Shown here piece after piece: positions 8,352 to 16,804 of a DNA stretch of 64,000 nucleotides; the stretch's first letter is position 1; each line of letters opens with the position of its first letter. Position numbers and translations under genes: made by a program. This DNA is from CAVROT01 sp963722905 (GTDB taxonomy: Bacteria > Pseudomonadota > Alphaproteobacteria > Rhodobacterales > Rhodobacteraceae), in contig CAVROT010000004.1 of NCBI GenBank assembly GCA_963722905.1, positions 124,001 to 188,000 of the forward strand, read 5' to 3'. Under the pieces are notes generated by a model. The model ran no database searches. It had not been told where the DNA came from and was given only the letters and a program-made list of their open reading frames with translations.

Positions 8352-9136
8352 GGCGGCGGGGCGCCGGGGGCGGCCATGAAGGCGTCCATGGCGCCCAGCC
8401 AGACCGGCAGGATCAGAGGCAGCGACAGCATCAGCAGCAGCAGGCCCGCAGCGGTGATCGCCGGCGCGCCGACGAACGCGACCATCAGCTGCGGCATGGC
8501 GCGATTGATGACGCCAAGGGCCAGATTGTAGATGAGCGATGCGATAACGAAGGGCGCCGCCAGCGTGAAGGCCAGCGAAAAGGCGTGCGTGACCCGCGCG
8601 AGGCCCCACTCCAGCAGGTCAGCGGGCGCGGGGAACGCGCCGGCCGGCATCAGATCGTAGGACAGCACGAAGAGTTGGACGACCTTCACGTGCAGGCCCG
8701 CCATGGCAGCCAGGGCCAGCCCCGATATCACCATCACGTGTCCGATGGCCGGCTGCGGGTCGATCGCCTGACCGCCGAAAATTTGACTGAGCGACACCGA
8801 TTGGGCGGCCATCGTGCCGGCGATCTGCAGCACCATGACGAAAAGCCGGAGCGTTGCCCCGAGAGCGAGGCCCGCGATCGTCTCGGTGGCGACGATCCGG
8901 CCCAAGGACGGCTCCTGTCCAAGGGCCGACAGCGCCGGCAGGACTGCGGGCGCCGTGATCAGGGTCAAGGCGACCGTCAGGCCCAGCCGGACGCGCATCG
9001 GCACCGTGCGCTCGCCGAACGCGGGCAGCATGGCCATCGCCGCCCCGACGCGCAGGAAGACGACAAAGCCCGCCGCCAGGGCGCCGCCCCCCTCCTCCAG
9101 CAGCGTGGCGAGGGCCTCCGCCAGCTCGGCCGTCAC
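8348..9136 (-). CDS. fliR: flagellar biosynthesis protein FliR
   Basis: 262 residues from GTG 9136, overlapping the flhA stop (GTGA). FliR is an integral membrane component of the export gate. The sequence is nearly all membrane segments, with the conserved GERTVPMRVRLGLTVAL loop and the AQSVSLSQIFG region typical of FliR. The open frame extends to 9505, but that is antisense to flhA coding sequence and was rejected. fliQ is not present next to it, as would be usual in many genomes. Confidence 0.95.
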   Translation of the reverse strand: MTAELAEALATLLEEGGGALAAGFVVFLRVGAAMAMLPAFGERTVPMRVRLGLTVALTLITAPAVLPALSALGQEPSLGRIVATETIAGLALGATLRLFVMVLQIAGTMAAQSVSLSQIFGGQAIDPQPAIGHVMVISGLALAAMAGLHVKVVQLFVLSYDLMPAGAFPAPADLLEWGLARVTHAFSLAFTLAAPFVIASLIYNLALGVINRAMPQLMVAFVGAPAITAAGLLLLMLSLPLILPVWLGAMDAFMAAPGAPPP

Positions 9137-11214
9137 GCGGCGACCATGCCGACCAGCGACGGTCGCGCGTCGGTGCCGATCTCTTCGAAGGAGAGAACCG
9201 GATTGGTGATGCCCTTGGCCGACAGTACCATGCTGAGAAACCGGCGACGTCGGGACGATGTCACGAGGGCGGGAAAGACTCCCGTCTCGCCTGCCTTGGC
9301 CAGCCTGTCTGCAACTGCGCTGGCCAGCCGGTTGAAGTCGTCGGGAGCGAGAGCGACATCGGACAGGCCCGGCCCGGAGTCGATCTGGTGCTCGGCAAAG
9401 GTCCTCTCCCACTCGGGCGCCAGCTGTATGAGTGGCAGCGTGCCGTCCGGCCTTTTCAGATCCGCCACGAGTTGGAACCCGAGGCGCTGGCGCACATGCT
9501 CGCATATGGCCTCCGGCGTGCCGGCAACCGGACGCGCCTGGGCGATCGCCTCAAGGATCAGCGGCAGGTTGCGGATCGACACCCTTTCTTCCAAGAGGAG
9601 GCGCAGAACCGAAAGCAGCAGATCGACGGGGACCTTGTCGGGAACGAGTTCGTCGATCATGCGCCGGTTGGCGTCCGCGCGGGCGGTGTCGCTGAGCTGG
9701 GTGAATTCGTCCAATAGGCGGCGCAGGGCCTTGAGCGTCATGAGGCGCGGGAAATTGCGCTTCATCACCTCCAGTAGATGGGTGGCCAGAACCTCCGTCG
9801 GACTGACAGTGGTGGTGCCACCCAGCGCTGCCTCGTCCTGGCGGTCCGCGTCGATCCAGCGGGCGGGTGCGCCGTACACCGGCTCCGACACGTCGTCGCC
9901 GACGGGCAGATCGGGCGCGCCATCCGACAGCAGCGCCAGGACGCGTTCGGGCTGAAGCCGGTCGCGCACCTGCTCGACCCCCTGGATGCGGATGAGGTAG
10001 GTCCCCGGCGGCAGCGATGCGTCGTCGGTCAGGCGGATCTCTGGCAGGATCAGCCCGAATGTCGTCGCGACATGCGTGCGCATGTTCCCGATGCGCGCGT
10101 CAAGACCAGTGGCCGGATCGAGGACCATCGGGACCAGGTCCGGCGCGAATTCCAGGTGTATGTCGTCGAGATCCAGTATGTCGCCCATCGGCTGGCGTGG
10201 CAGATCCTCCACGTCGGGTACGTCTGGGGGCGCGGCGGCGCGGGCGGCGGCCGCGCGGCGCACTGACCAGCCCGCATAGGCCAGGACACCCGATCCGGCG
10301 ATGAACGGAAGGAAAGGCAGCCCCGGCACCAGCGCAAAGAGCGCAAGCAGGACGGCCACGGTGAAGAGCGCTGGCGGATAGCGCCCCAGCTGGGCGAAGA
10401 CCGCGAGGTCGGTCGATCCCGTGGCGCCACCGCGGGCGAGAAGAAGCGCGGAGGCCACCGAGATGATGACCGCGGGGATCTGGGTGACCAGCCCGTCCCC
10501 GACCGTCAGGATCGCATAGGTGCGGAATGCGTCGCCAAGCGGCATGTCGTGCAGAGTGATCCCTATGATCAGTCCCATGACGAGGTTCAGAAGCGTGATC
10601 AGCAGGCCGGCGACGGCGTCGCCCTTGACGAATTTGGATGCGCCGTCGAGCGAGCCGAAGAACGTCGTCTCCTGCTGCTCGCGCTCGCGCCGTTCCTTGG
10701 CCTCGGCATGATCGATGGCGCCGGCGCTCATGTCGCTGTCGATGGCGAGCTGCTTGCCGGGCATGGCGTCGAGCGCAAAGCGCGCGCCGACCTCGGCCAT
10801 GCGTGCGGCCCCCTTGGTGATGACGATGAAATTGACGATCAGCAATACGCCGAAGACGACGAGGCCCAGAAAGACGCTGCCGCCCATCACGAACATGGCA
10901 AAGCCCTGGATCACGTCGCCGGCGGCGCCGGGGCCGGTATGGCCTTCACCGATTATCAGCTTCGTGGATGATACGTTCAGCGAAAGCCGCAGCATGAGCG
11001 AAGCCAGCAGGACGGTCGGAAAGGCCGAGAATTCCAACGGCCGCTGAATGAAGAGCGTCACGGTGAACATCAGGATCGCCAGCGAAAACGACGCGGCGAG
11101 ACCCACGTCGAGGACCCAGGCCGGCATCGGCAGGATCATCATGACGATGACGGCCATAAGCGCCAGCGCCAGAAGGACCGTCGGCTGGAAGACGTCGCGG
11201 ACGACCGGCATCAT
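9133..11214 (-). CDS. flhA: flagellar biosynthesis protein FlhA
   Basis: 693 residues, the full family length. FlhA is the export-gate protein. About eight membrane segments occupy residues 1-310, with the FHIPEP-family signature around RLSLNVSSTKLIIGEGH and the conserved VGDGLVTQIPAVIISVA. A cytoplasmic domain follows that binds late chaperones and export substrates. Starts MMPVVRD at 11214, in the ATGA overlap with the lytic transglycosylase gene. Confidence 0.97.
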   Translation of the reverse strand: MMPVVRDVFQPTVLLALALMAVIVMMILPMPAWVLDVGLAASFSLAILMFTVTLFIQRPLEFSAFPTVLLASLMLRLSLNVSSTKLIIGEGHTGPGAAGDVIQGFAMFVMGGSVFLGLVVFGVLLIVNFIVITKGAARMAEVGARFALDAMPGKQLAIDSDMSAGAIDHAEAKERREREQQETTFFGSLDGASKFVKGDAVAGLLITLLNLVMGLIIGITLHDMPLGDAFRTYAILTVGDGLVTQIPAVIISVASALLLARGGATGSTDLAVFAQLGRYPPALFTVAVLLALFALVPGLPFLPFIAGSGVLAYAGWSVRRAAAARAAAPPDVPDVEDLPRQPMGDILDLDDIHLEFAPDLVPMVLDPATGLDARIGNMRTHVATTFGLILPEIRLTDDASLPPGTYLIRIQGVEQVRDRLQPERVLALLSDGAPDLPVGDDVSEPVYGAPARWIDADRQDEAALGGTTTVSPTEVLATHLLEVMKRNFPRLMTLKALRRLLDEFTQLSDTARADANRRMIDELVPDKVPVDLLLSVLRLLLEERVSIRNLPLILEAIAQARPVAGTPEAICEHVRQRLGFQLVADLKRPDGTLPLIQLAPEWERTFAEHQIDSGPGLSDVALAPDDFNRLASAVADRLAKAGETGVFPALVTSSRRRRFLSMVLSAKGITNPVLSFEEIGTDARPSLVGMVAA

Positions 11215-11942
11215 CGAAGGGCGCTCGCGCGGGCGAGCAGGAAGGGCGATGCGGATCCCGTCTGTGGTACGAGGGACCCTATCGCGCGCGGAGCCGATCC
11301 GGTCTGGAGAAGCGGATAACGGTTCACCCGCGCAATCGTCTGCGCCTCATTCGCCCGTCCGGCCCGCAGCTCTGGCTCCCAATCCTGCCCGGCCTGGGCC
11401 GTCATGAACTTGTCGAACCTCGTACGGTACTTCGATGCGTGTATCTCAGTGCGGGAGTGATAGGCGCCGGCTGCAAGGCTCCAATCGTTAAACTCGTCGT
11501 ACAAATCGCGAAGGAAACGTGCCGCGTAGCGCGCATTCGCTACCGGGTCGAACATCGCCTCGACCGAAGCGAAGTTTTCCCCGTGCCAGCGGTAGTTCAG
11601 CTGAAAGCACCCGACATCAAAGCTTCGGGCTCCCCGCCGGTGATGGTCGTTCGCGAAATCCAGAGCTTCGCGCGCCGTATCGAACCATTCGCCCCGGCCT
11701 TCCATGTTGACGGTCCAGGGCCAGCTGGCGATGCGTCCGCCCCGATTGCGCCCGGTCTCCGTCAGCGAGATGGCGCGCAGGACTTCAAGGGGCACACCCG
11801 TCTCGACGGAAATCTGCGATGCGGCGATCTCGCAGGTTTCGGCCGATGCCGATGCATGACGCGGCACCCCGGTCGCCGCCACAACGATTGCCAGACCCAA
11901 AAGCCCGTATCCAAGGTACCTGCGCAATCCTCTGAACAACAT
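11211..11942 (-). CDS. transglycosylase SLT-domain protein, flagellar operon
   Basis: 243 residues with an N-terminal hydrophobic signal sequence (about residues 10-34, cleavage near ASA-ET), so it is exported to the periplasm. The SLT fold is marked by ISLTETGRNRGG with catalytic Glu62, then FDVGCFQLNYRWHG and YAARFLRDLYDEFNDWSLAAGAYH. Such enzymes cut peptidoglycan. Coupling to flhA by a 4-base overlap suggests it opens the wall for the flagellar rod, a job done elsewhere by the C-terminal domain of FlgJ. That role is inference. Confidence 0.88.
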   Translation of the reverse strand: MLFRGLRRYLGYGLLGLAIVVAATGVPRHASASAETCEIAASQISVETGVPLEVLRAISLTETGRNRGGRIASWPWTVNMEGRGEWFDTAREALDFANDHHRRGARSFDVGCFQLNYRWHGENFASVEAMFDPVANARYAARFLRDLYDEFNDWSLAAGAYHSRTEIHASKYRTRFDKFMTAQAGQDWEPELRAGRANEAQTIARVNRYPLLQTGSAPRAIGSLVPQTGSASPFLLARASALR

Positions 11943-12047
11943 GCATGTTCCCGGCTGTCTGTCCCGTTCTGGAACAGCTTGATCGGACCATACGGCGTAT
12001 CCGTTGAGGATTGGTTACGACGGGGCCTCGCAAACCAGGTTGCAGGG

Positions 12048-14114
12048 TCATTCGCCCAGCAGATCGACGAGCCGGCGTCGGGTGTCCTGCGCGTCGCCGA
12101 GGAGTTCACGTCCTGCACCGAGGATGCCCACTTCCGCCAAGTCCTGCGTCACGTCATCCGGGTCTTCCGGTACGGCCACACGTCCAAGCGCCTCGACCCG
12201 CGAAATTCGCGCACTCAATTCCTGCGCGGAAGAATCGTCGAGGCCAACGAGATAGCTTTTTGCTACCTCGAGCCTGTTCTCCAGGATCGCTATCTCCGCG
12301 CGCACTTTTCGTTCATCGGGTCCCGGAACGGGCGCGTCCGTCCCAAGGGCCTCTCGGGCCTGATCGGGCAGACCAAGAGCGGCAAGCCGCGCACCGATTG
12401 CCACGCGGCTGAACGCCTGCTCCGATACGATGTCCAGTCTTGGCATGATCAGGGTCAGGAACTCGGCGTCGTCCGACAGCGCAGCTATGTCGGAATAGAG
12501 CGCCGTCTGGAGTTCGCGTACCTGTCCATCCGACATCTGTTCAATCTCGATATCGGACTCGAGGATACGGATCGCATCGCCGGTAAGGCCATTGTTTCGA
12601 AGCGCGCGAATACGGGTCGCCGCGAGGAGGCCAGCCCGGGCCGTACCACGGGCGGCGTAGCCACGCTCTTCCAGCTGTTCCAGGAGGTCGTCGCCGATGA
12701 GTTGTCCACGATCGATCCGGCCCGATACCAGGGAAACCAGGGCGGAGTCCGCATCGGGGCTGTTCGAGATGGCTACATCCGCCATTGCCGCGGCTGCGCG
12801 AACCACATCGCCGTCCTTCTCGTCCAATCGCGCCACCTCTAGCGCCGGAGCCAGATGGACACTCTCGGGATCGCGCCGGATTGCGTTTCTTATCAGACGG
12901 GCCGTCTCATCGTCCTTGGCCATCACGAAGCGCCCGATCAGCATTGGGCCCAGATGATGGCGCAGATGCGGCGGCAGCGCAGAGAATGCCATTGCCACAG
13001 CGCGTCCATCCATGCCCTTCCAGTCGAGGGGTGGTACGGCGAGCGCGGCCCAAAGTCCGACCGGCCCTGGGCATGCAACCTGATCGGCAAAGACCTCGCT
13101 CTCGGCCGGTGCAAGCCCATCGACAAGGCCGGCTAAGGAAATCAGAAGAGTTCGATCCGGAGTATCTTCGGGAGCGCCGCGCAGCACAGTCGTCGCCTCG
13201 GCGCCGAACGACAGGTAGATGTACCTCCTCGCGAGCGTCGCGAACGCGTTGGCGTCGGGCTGTCCGCCAGCGTCGACAAGGGCCGTACGAGCCTGACCGA
13301 GGCCCTGGTCGAGCGAAGCCTGGTCTCCCCATGTCGTGACGTCGATGCGATCGGGCGCGATGCAGGAGGAGCCGCCTTCGTCCGTGGTATTGCGCTCGTG
13401 ACCGGCGATCGGATCCACGACGCTTATGTTCGCGATCCCTGCAAGCCGATCCAACGGCGTTGCGGGTGACCCTTCCGAACCGTCGTCGCTAAGGTCCTCG
13501 CGACCCGTCCGACCGGGCGCGATGCGTGCCTGCAAGTATTCGCGCGTCGCGGCCGACCGGCGACGGCGCTCGGCACCGGGAGCGTAGGGGTTCAACGCGT
13601 CAGTCAGTAAGCCGGGAATTAACTGAACCTCCTTTTCCATCATAACGGGTGAGAAGGCGATACTGTTAATTGAAGGCTCCTCTTCGAGAGAAACCTCGTG
13701 AGGGTTGCTATCGGAGGGCGGGACCTGGGAAATATCGATAACGAGCCAGCCATTCGCTACCTCGATGGTCGATAACCCGCAGTCGCACCCCACGATCAGA
13801 TCGAACCCTCCATCCCCGTCCGGTATCAGTTCGGAAAGCCTGTCTCTCGCGATGCGTCGATAGATCCCGGAAGTGTCATACTCAATACTACTATCCGCGC
13901 TGCGAAATCCGTAACCCACCGGCAGGCGTCCGAGCCGCCAGGACGGGCGGTCGTCAAAATCGACGACGATGCGTGTGAATCCTTCGTGCTCGGCTGTCCG
14001 TATCTTGACGGTCTCGGCGGCGATCGGTCCGGCGATGACAGCAATGACGGCCGCGACCGTCAGCCGCCATTTTCGAGAGGGATCCGGATTCCAATAGGTC
14101 ATGCCGGAGTTCAC
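12048..14114 (-). CDS. large periplasmic AMIN-like / helical-repeat protein coupled to motA
   Basis: 688 residues. An N-terminal membrane segment or signal peptide (about 18-33, ending AGPIAAET) is followed by a beta-rich domain. Its segment VKIRTAEHEGFTRIVVDFDD resembles AMIN domains, which bind peptidoglycan or outer-membrane partners. A low-complexity linker leads to a long alpha-helical C-terminal part (from about 270) with repeat-like helix pairs of TPR/SEL character. The start overlaps the motA stop as ATGA. No enzyme motif was seen. It is probably a flagellar motor or wall-associated scaffold; the exact role is unknown. A 105-base gap separates it from the transglycosylase gene. Confidence 0.8.
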   Translation of the reverse strand: MNSGMTYWNPDPSRKWRLTVAAVIAVIAGPIAAETVKIRTAEHEGFTRIVVDFDDRPSWRLGRLPVGYGFRSADSSIEYDTSGIYRRIARDRLSELIPDGDGGFDLIVGCDCGLSTIEVANGWLVIDISQVPPSDSNPHEVSLEEEPSINSIAFSPVMMEKEVQLIPGLLTDALNPYAPGAERRRRSAATREYLQARIAPGRTGREDLSDDGSEGSPATPLDRLAGIANISVVDPIAGHERNTTDEGGSSCIAPDRIDVTTWGDQASLDQGLGQARTALVDAGGQPDANAFATLARRYIYLSFGAEATTVLRGAPEDTPDRTLLISLAGLVDGLAPAESEVFADQVACPGPVGLWAALAVPPLDWKGMDGRAVAMAFSALPPHLRHHLGPMLIGRFVMAKDDETARLIRNAIRRDPESVHLAPALEVARLDEKDGDVVRAAAAMADVAISNSPDADSALVSLVSGRIDRGQLIGDDLLEQLEERGYAARGTARAGLLAATRIRALRNNGLTGDAIRILESDIEIEQMSDGQVRELQTALYSDIAALSDDAEFLTLIMPRLDIVSEQAFSRVAIGARLAALGLPDQAREALGTDAPVPGPDERKVRAEIAILENRLEVAKSYLVGLDDSSAQELSARISRVEALGRVAVPEDPDDVTQDLAEVGILGAGRELLGDAQDTRRRLVDLLGE

Positions 14115-14974
14115 GCCGCCTTCGCGCTTCGCAGCGCTTCTTCCAGTTCGCTGAATCCCGGCCGCACGTGATGGGGCGCATTCTGGCGTCCGACCTCAAT
14201 GCAGACATTGGGTGAGTGATTATGGAGGTTTGCGACGAGGACCTCCCTGATCAACTGGTAGAAATGGGCATCGTCCTCGATAACCGTTTTCAACTTTGCG
14301 GCGAATGGGCCGACAAAGCCGTAGGCCAGAAAAACGCCCAGAAACGTACCGACCAGAGCGCCGCCGATCATCGCCCCGAGAATCTCGGGCGGCTGGTCGA
14401 TGGAGCTCATCGTCTTGATGATACCAAGAACTGCGGCGACGATTCCAAGCGCAGGCAACCCGTCCGCGACCGTTTGCATCGCGTGGCTGGAGTGCATGTT
14501 GTGATGCAGCGTCGCTTCCATACGCTTTTCGAGAACCTCCTCCACCTGGTGGGGATCGTCGTAATTCATGGAGGCCGATCGAAGCGTATCGCATATCAGC
14601 TCGGTCGCTTCGTGATCGCTCTGGATGCGGGGGTAGCGAGAGAAGATGTCGCTCTCGGCGGGACCTTCGATGTGATCTTCGACCGCGAGTGGATCGGATT
14701 TGGCCAGTCGGATGAGTTCGAAGAGCAGGCAGAGAAGATCGCGGTAATCCGCGGGCATCCATCTTGGGCCCTTGAAGACGCGTCCGAGGTCGCGGCACGT
14801 CTTTTTAACCGACGCCATATCATTTGAGAGCAGGAATGCGCCGACTGCGGCACCGCCGATCATGGCCATCTCGAACGGAAGCGAATGAAGGATGATCCCT
14901 AGCTTGCCACCAGCGGCGATGTAACCGCCGAAGACCATGACCAGAATAACGATAATCCCTATGATGCCAACCAT
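14111..14974 (-). CDS. motA: flagellar motor stator protein MotA
   Basis: 287 residues. MotA is the stator ring of the proton-driven motor in the inner membrane. Four membrane segments are visible (about 2-20, 30-50, 165-185, 198-220). The signature DGLPALGIVAAVLGIIKTM is present, and a large cytoplasmic loop with several Arg and Glu residues lies between segments 2 and 3. It is unusual that motB is not the next gene; the following gene, overlapping by 4 bases, is the 688-aa AMIN-like protein. Confidence 0.97.
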   Translation of the reverse strand: MVGIIGIIVILVMVFGGYIAAGGKLGIILHSLPFEMAMIGGAAVGAFLLSNDMASVKKTCRDLGRVFKGPRWMPADYRDLLCLLFELIRLAKSDPLAVEDHIEGPAESDIFSRYPRIQSDHEATELICDTLRSASMNYDDPHQVEEVLEKRMEATLHHNMHSSHAMQTVADGLPALGIVAAVLGIIKTMSSIDQPPEILGAMIGGALVGTFLGVFLAYGFVGPFAAKLKTVIEDDAHFYQLIREVLVANLHNHSPNVCIEVGRQNAPHHVRPGFSELEEALRSAKAA

Positions 14975-15085
14975 TCTGGTGATTCCTTTCAGACCGTGGG
15001 CGTTCTCACCGGAGGATCGCCGGGAATGGTTAAGATACGCTGATGACGGTCAAGCGAGGGCAGCAGCAAGTCAGGTGCGGGGCAT

Positions 15086-15661
15086 TTATTCTTTTGGAAG
15101 GTCGGCGTTTCGACCTGCGAGCATCACACTCATTCCATAGGCGGACTCGGGCTTCAGGCCAGCCATGATCCTTGCCGCAGCCTCGGGCCGCATACGGCCC
15201 AAGAATCCGGCGGCGAACTTCGGCGCCATCTCCTCGAAGAGTGCCGCCGCTTCCTTGGGCTTCATATTTTCGTATACGGATGTGAGACGAGCGAGGTCAC
15301 CTTCGGCGGCTGTGTCAGAGAGCGTCAGCAGAGCCTCGAGCTGGGCCTCGGCCGCCTCCAATCTGGCCAGCTGGAATGAGATGTCCCTTTCCGCGTCGGC
15401 AAGTGCGGATTGGCGATCGGCGAGTTGCTTCTCCTGAGTGACGAGCCGTTCCTCGCGCATGTCGAGTGCCGCGAGGACAGCTGATACGTCCTCTGTCGAC
15501 TCGCATGTCGTGTCCATCGAGCCGACACGGATGTCGCCCATCTCGCGCGCCAACGCTGGACCTGCCCCCGAACCAAGTCGCAGAACGCCGGATGCAATCA
15601 GTATCGCCGCCAGAAGAGGAAGGGCCGGAACCCGTCCATTACGTCCCAGACGCCCCTTCAC
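15086..15661 (-). CDS. MotE-family flagellar protein (MgtE N-domain-like)
   Basis: 191 residues. An N-terminal signal or anchor (about 13-38) is followed by a coiled coil (about 60-110). The C-terminal domain carries VYENMKPKEAAALFEEM and FLGRMRPEAAARIMAGLKPE, the helical repeat shared with the MgtE intracellular domain and with MotE. MotE proteins in rhizobia are periplasmic chaperones for a motility protein. ATG 15661 overlaps the stop of the upstream 166-aa gene (ATGA). A 111-base gap follows before motA. Confidence 0.85.
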   Translation of the reverse strand: MKGRLGRNGRVPALPLLAAILIASGVLRLGSGAGPALAREMGDIRVGSMDTTCESTEDVSAVLAALDMREERLVTQEKQLADRQSALADAERDISFQLARLEAAEAQLEALLTLSDTAAEGDLARLTSVYENMKPKEAAALFEEMAPKFAAGFLGRMRPEAAARIMAGLKPESAYGMSVMLAGRNADLPKE

Positions 15662-16158
15662 CCGACCGCTCCGACAGATGATTTGCGATGACTGGCGAAG
15701 AACGATTGAACGGGTGGCGTTACAGCGCCCCTTGCGGGAGGGGGCATCGAGGGCCGCGGCTGTGACGGCCGGTCATCGTCCTTCGACGCGGTGGCTGGAC
15801 CTGTACGCAGAGCCGCCTCCGGGGCGGCGTCCGACAGGGGCCCGGGGGCAGATACAGGGTCGGCCCGACCCGCGATGGGAATATCGTGCAGCGATGCGAC
15901 ATGAAGCTCGAGCGAGCGCGCGACGCCCTCCGCGCGTTTCGTCAGCGCCTCCAGCTCGGCTCCCGAATCGCCGGCCGCAGACCGGGCGGACGCCAGCGCC
16001 TTGGTAAGGTCGTCGACCTGGACCGAAAGGACCGCGACCGCCCCGCCGACGCCCTTCTCTAGATCGGTGAATCGCGTCAGTCGCCGCGACAGGACGAAGC
16101 AGTAGAAACCGACGCCAAGGCAGCCGGCAATAAGCAGCATATCGGAGAGAAAATCCAT
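15658..16158 (-). CDS. flagellar-operon bitopic coiled-coil protein, hypothetical
   Basis: 166 residues. One N-terminal membrane segment (about 5-24) is followed by a helical coiled-coil stretch (about 30-85, with heptad-like LEKGVGGAVAVLSVQVDDL). The tail is rich in Pro, Ala and Ser. No enzyme motif was recognised. It lies 14 bases after fliL and overlaps motE by 4 bases, so it belongs to the motor part of the operon. A structural or assembly role at the motor is inferred. Confidence 0.75.
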   Translation of the reverse strand: MDFLSDMLLIAGCLGVGFYCFVLSRRLTRFTDLEKGVGGAVAVLSVQVDDLTKALASARSAAGDSGAELEALTKRAEGVARSLELHVASLHDIPIAGRADPVSAPGPLSDAAPEAALRTGPATASKDDDRPSQPRPSMPPPARGAVTPPVQSFFASHRKSSVGAVG

Positions 16159-16172
16159 GATCGGGGCTCCTA

Positions 16173-16676
16173 TCAGTTGAGGACGAATTCCGAGATCAGA
16201 AGATCGCGCACGCGACCCTCGCCCGCCACGATCTGGATCCGGCGCAGCATCTGTGCCCGTAGCATTGTAAGAGCGCCGGGATCGGCCAGTTCGGCCGGGT
16301 CGACGGCCCGGAGATACCCGTTGAGGACGTCCACGATTCGCGGGGCCAACTTCTCGACTTCGGCCGCGGAGCTGCTATCGACCTCAAGCTGCGCACGAAA
16401 ACGAAGGTGATCAGCCTTCGCTTCCGGGGCCAGCGAGACGACGATGGGCTCCAGTGGCAGAAACGCCACGTCGTCGACTTCCGCCACCGTCGCGTATTCC
16501 TCCGAGGCGGCGCGAACCGGCTCGTCAGACGAGCCGAGAATCATCCCTGAGGAAACCGCGTAGAACGCCCCTCCGCCCAGCAGAGCCGCTAGTGCAACCC
16601 CTATGAAAAGTCCCGGTTTGCCCGACTTCGCGCGGCTTTCATCGACTGTCTCGAGGTCCGCTTCTGCGTTCGCCAT
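16173..16676 (-). CDS. fliL: flagellar basal body-associated protein FliL
   Basis: 167 residues. FliL is a stator-associated inner-membrane protein with a large periplasmic domain. One membrane segment lies at about 22-42. The periplasmic part includes FLPLEPIVVSLAPEAKADHLRFRAQ and ends in RVRDLLISEFVLN, as FliL does. It is the first gene of the leftward flagellar run, divergent from fliF, with a CtrA-type box in the intergenic region. Confidence 0.95.
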   Translation of the reverse strand: MANAEADLETVDESRAKSGKPGLFIGVALAALLGGGAFYAVSSGMILGSSDEPVRAASEEYATVAEVDDVAFLPLEPIVVSLAPEAKADHLRFRAQLEVDSSSAAEVEKLAPRIVDVLNGYLRAVDPAELADPGALTMLRAQMLRRIQIVAGEGRVRDLLISEFVLN

Positions 16677-16724
16677 GATGTGCTTTCATCGATCTGATCC
16701 TCATGTCGGTATAGCCGCCACCCA

Positions 16725-16739
16725 CTAACCGAATGTTAA
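16725..16739. promoter_or_regulatory. CtrA-type box between fliL and fliF
   Basis: CTAA-N7-TTAA at 16725-16739, one base from the TTAA-N7-TTAA consensus of the alphaproteobacterial cell-cycle regulator CtrA. It sits 49 bases upstream of the fliL start and 66 bases upstream of the fliF start, the shared control region of both flagellar runs. ChpT, which relays phosphate to CtrA, is encoded at 30190-30786. Confidence 0.5.
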
Positions 16740-16804
16740 GGGGGATCGCCCATGGTCCGGCGCAAGGACGGCGGCAAAAGCCCCGTCGGGACAGGAGGTC
16801 CGCC

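Noticed and set aside
12048..14114. Identity of the 688-aa gene with the Rhodobacter motor protein MotF
   Set aside because: Both are exported motor-cluster proteins, but as I recall MotF is in a different genetic context and I cannot align sequences here.
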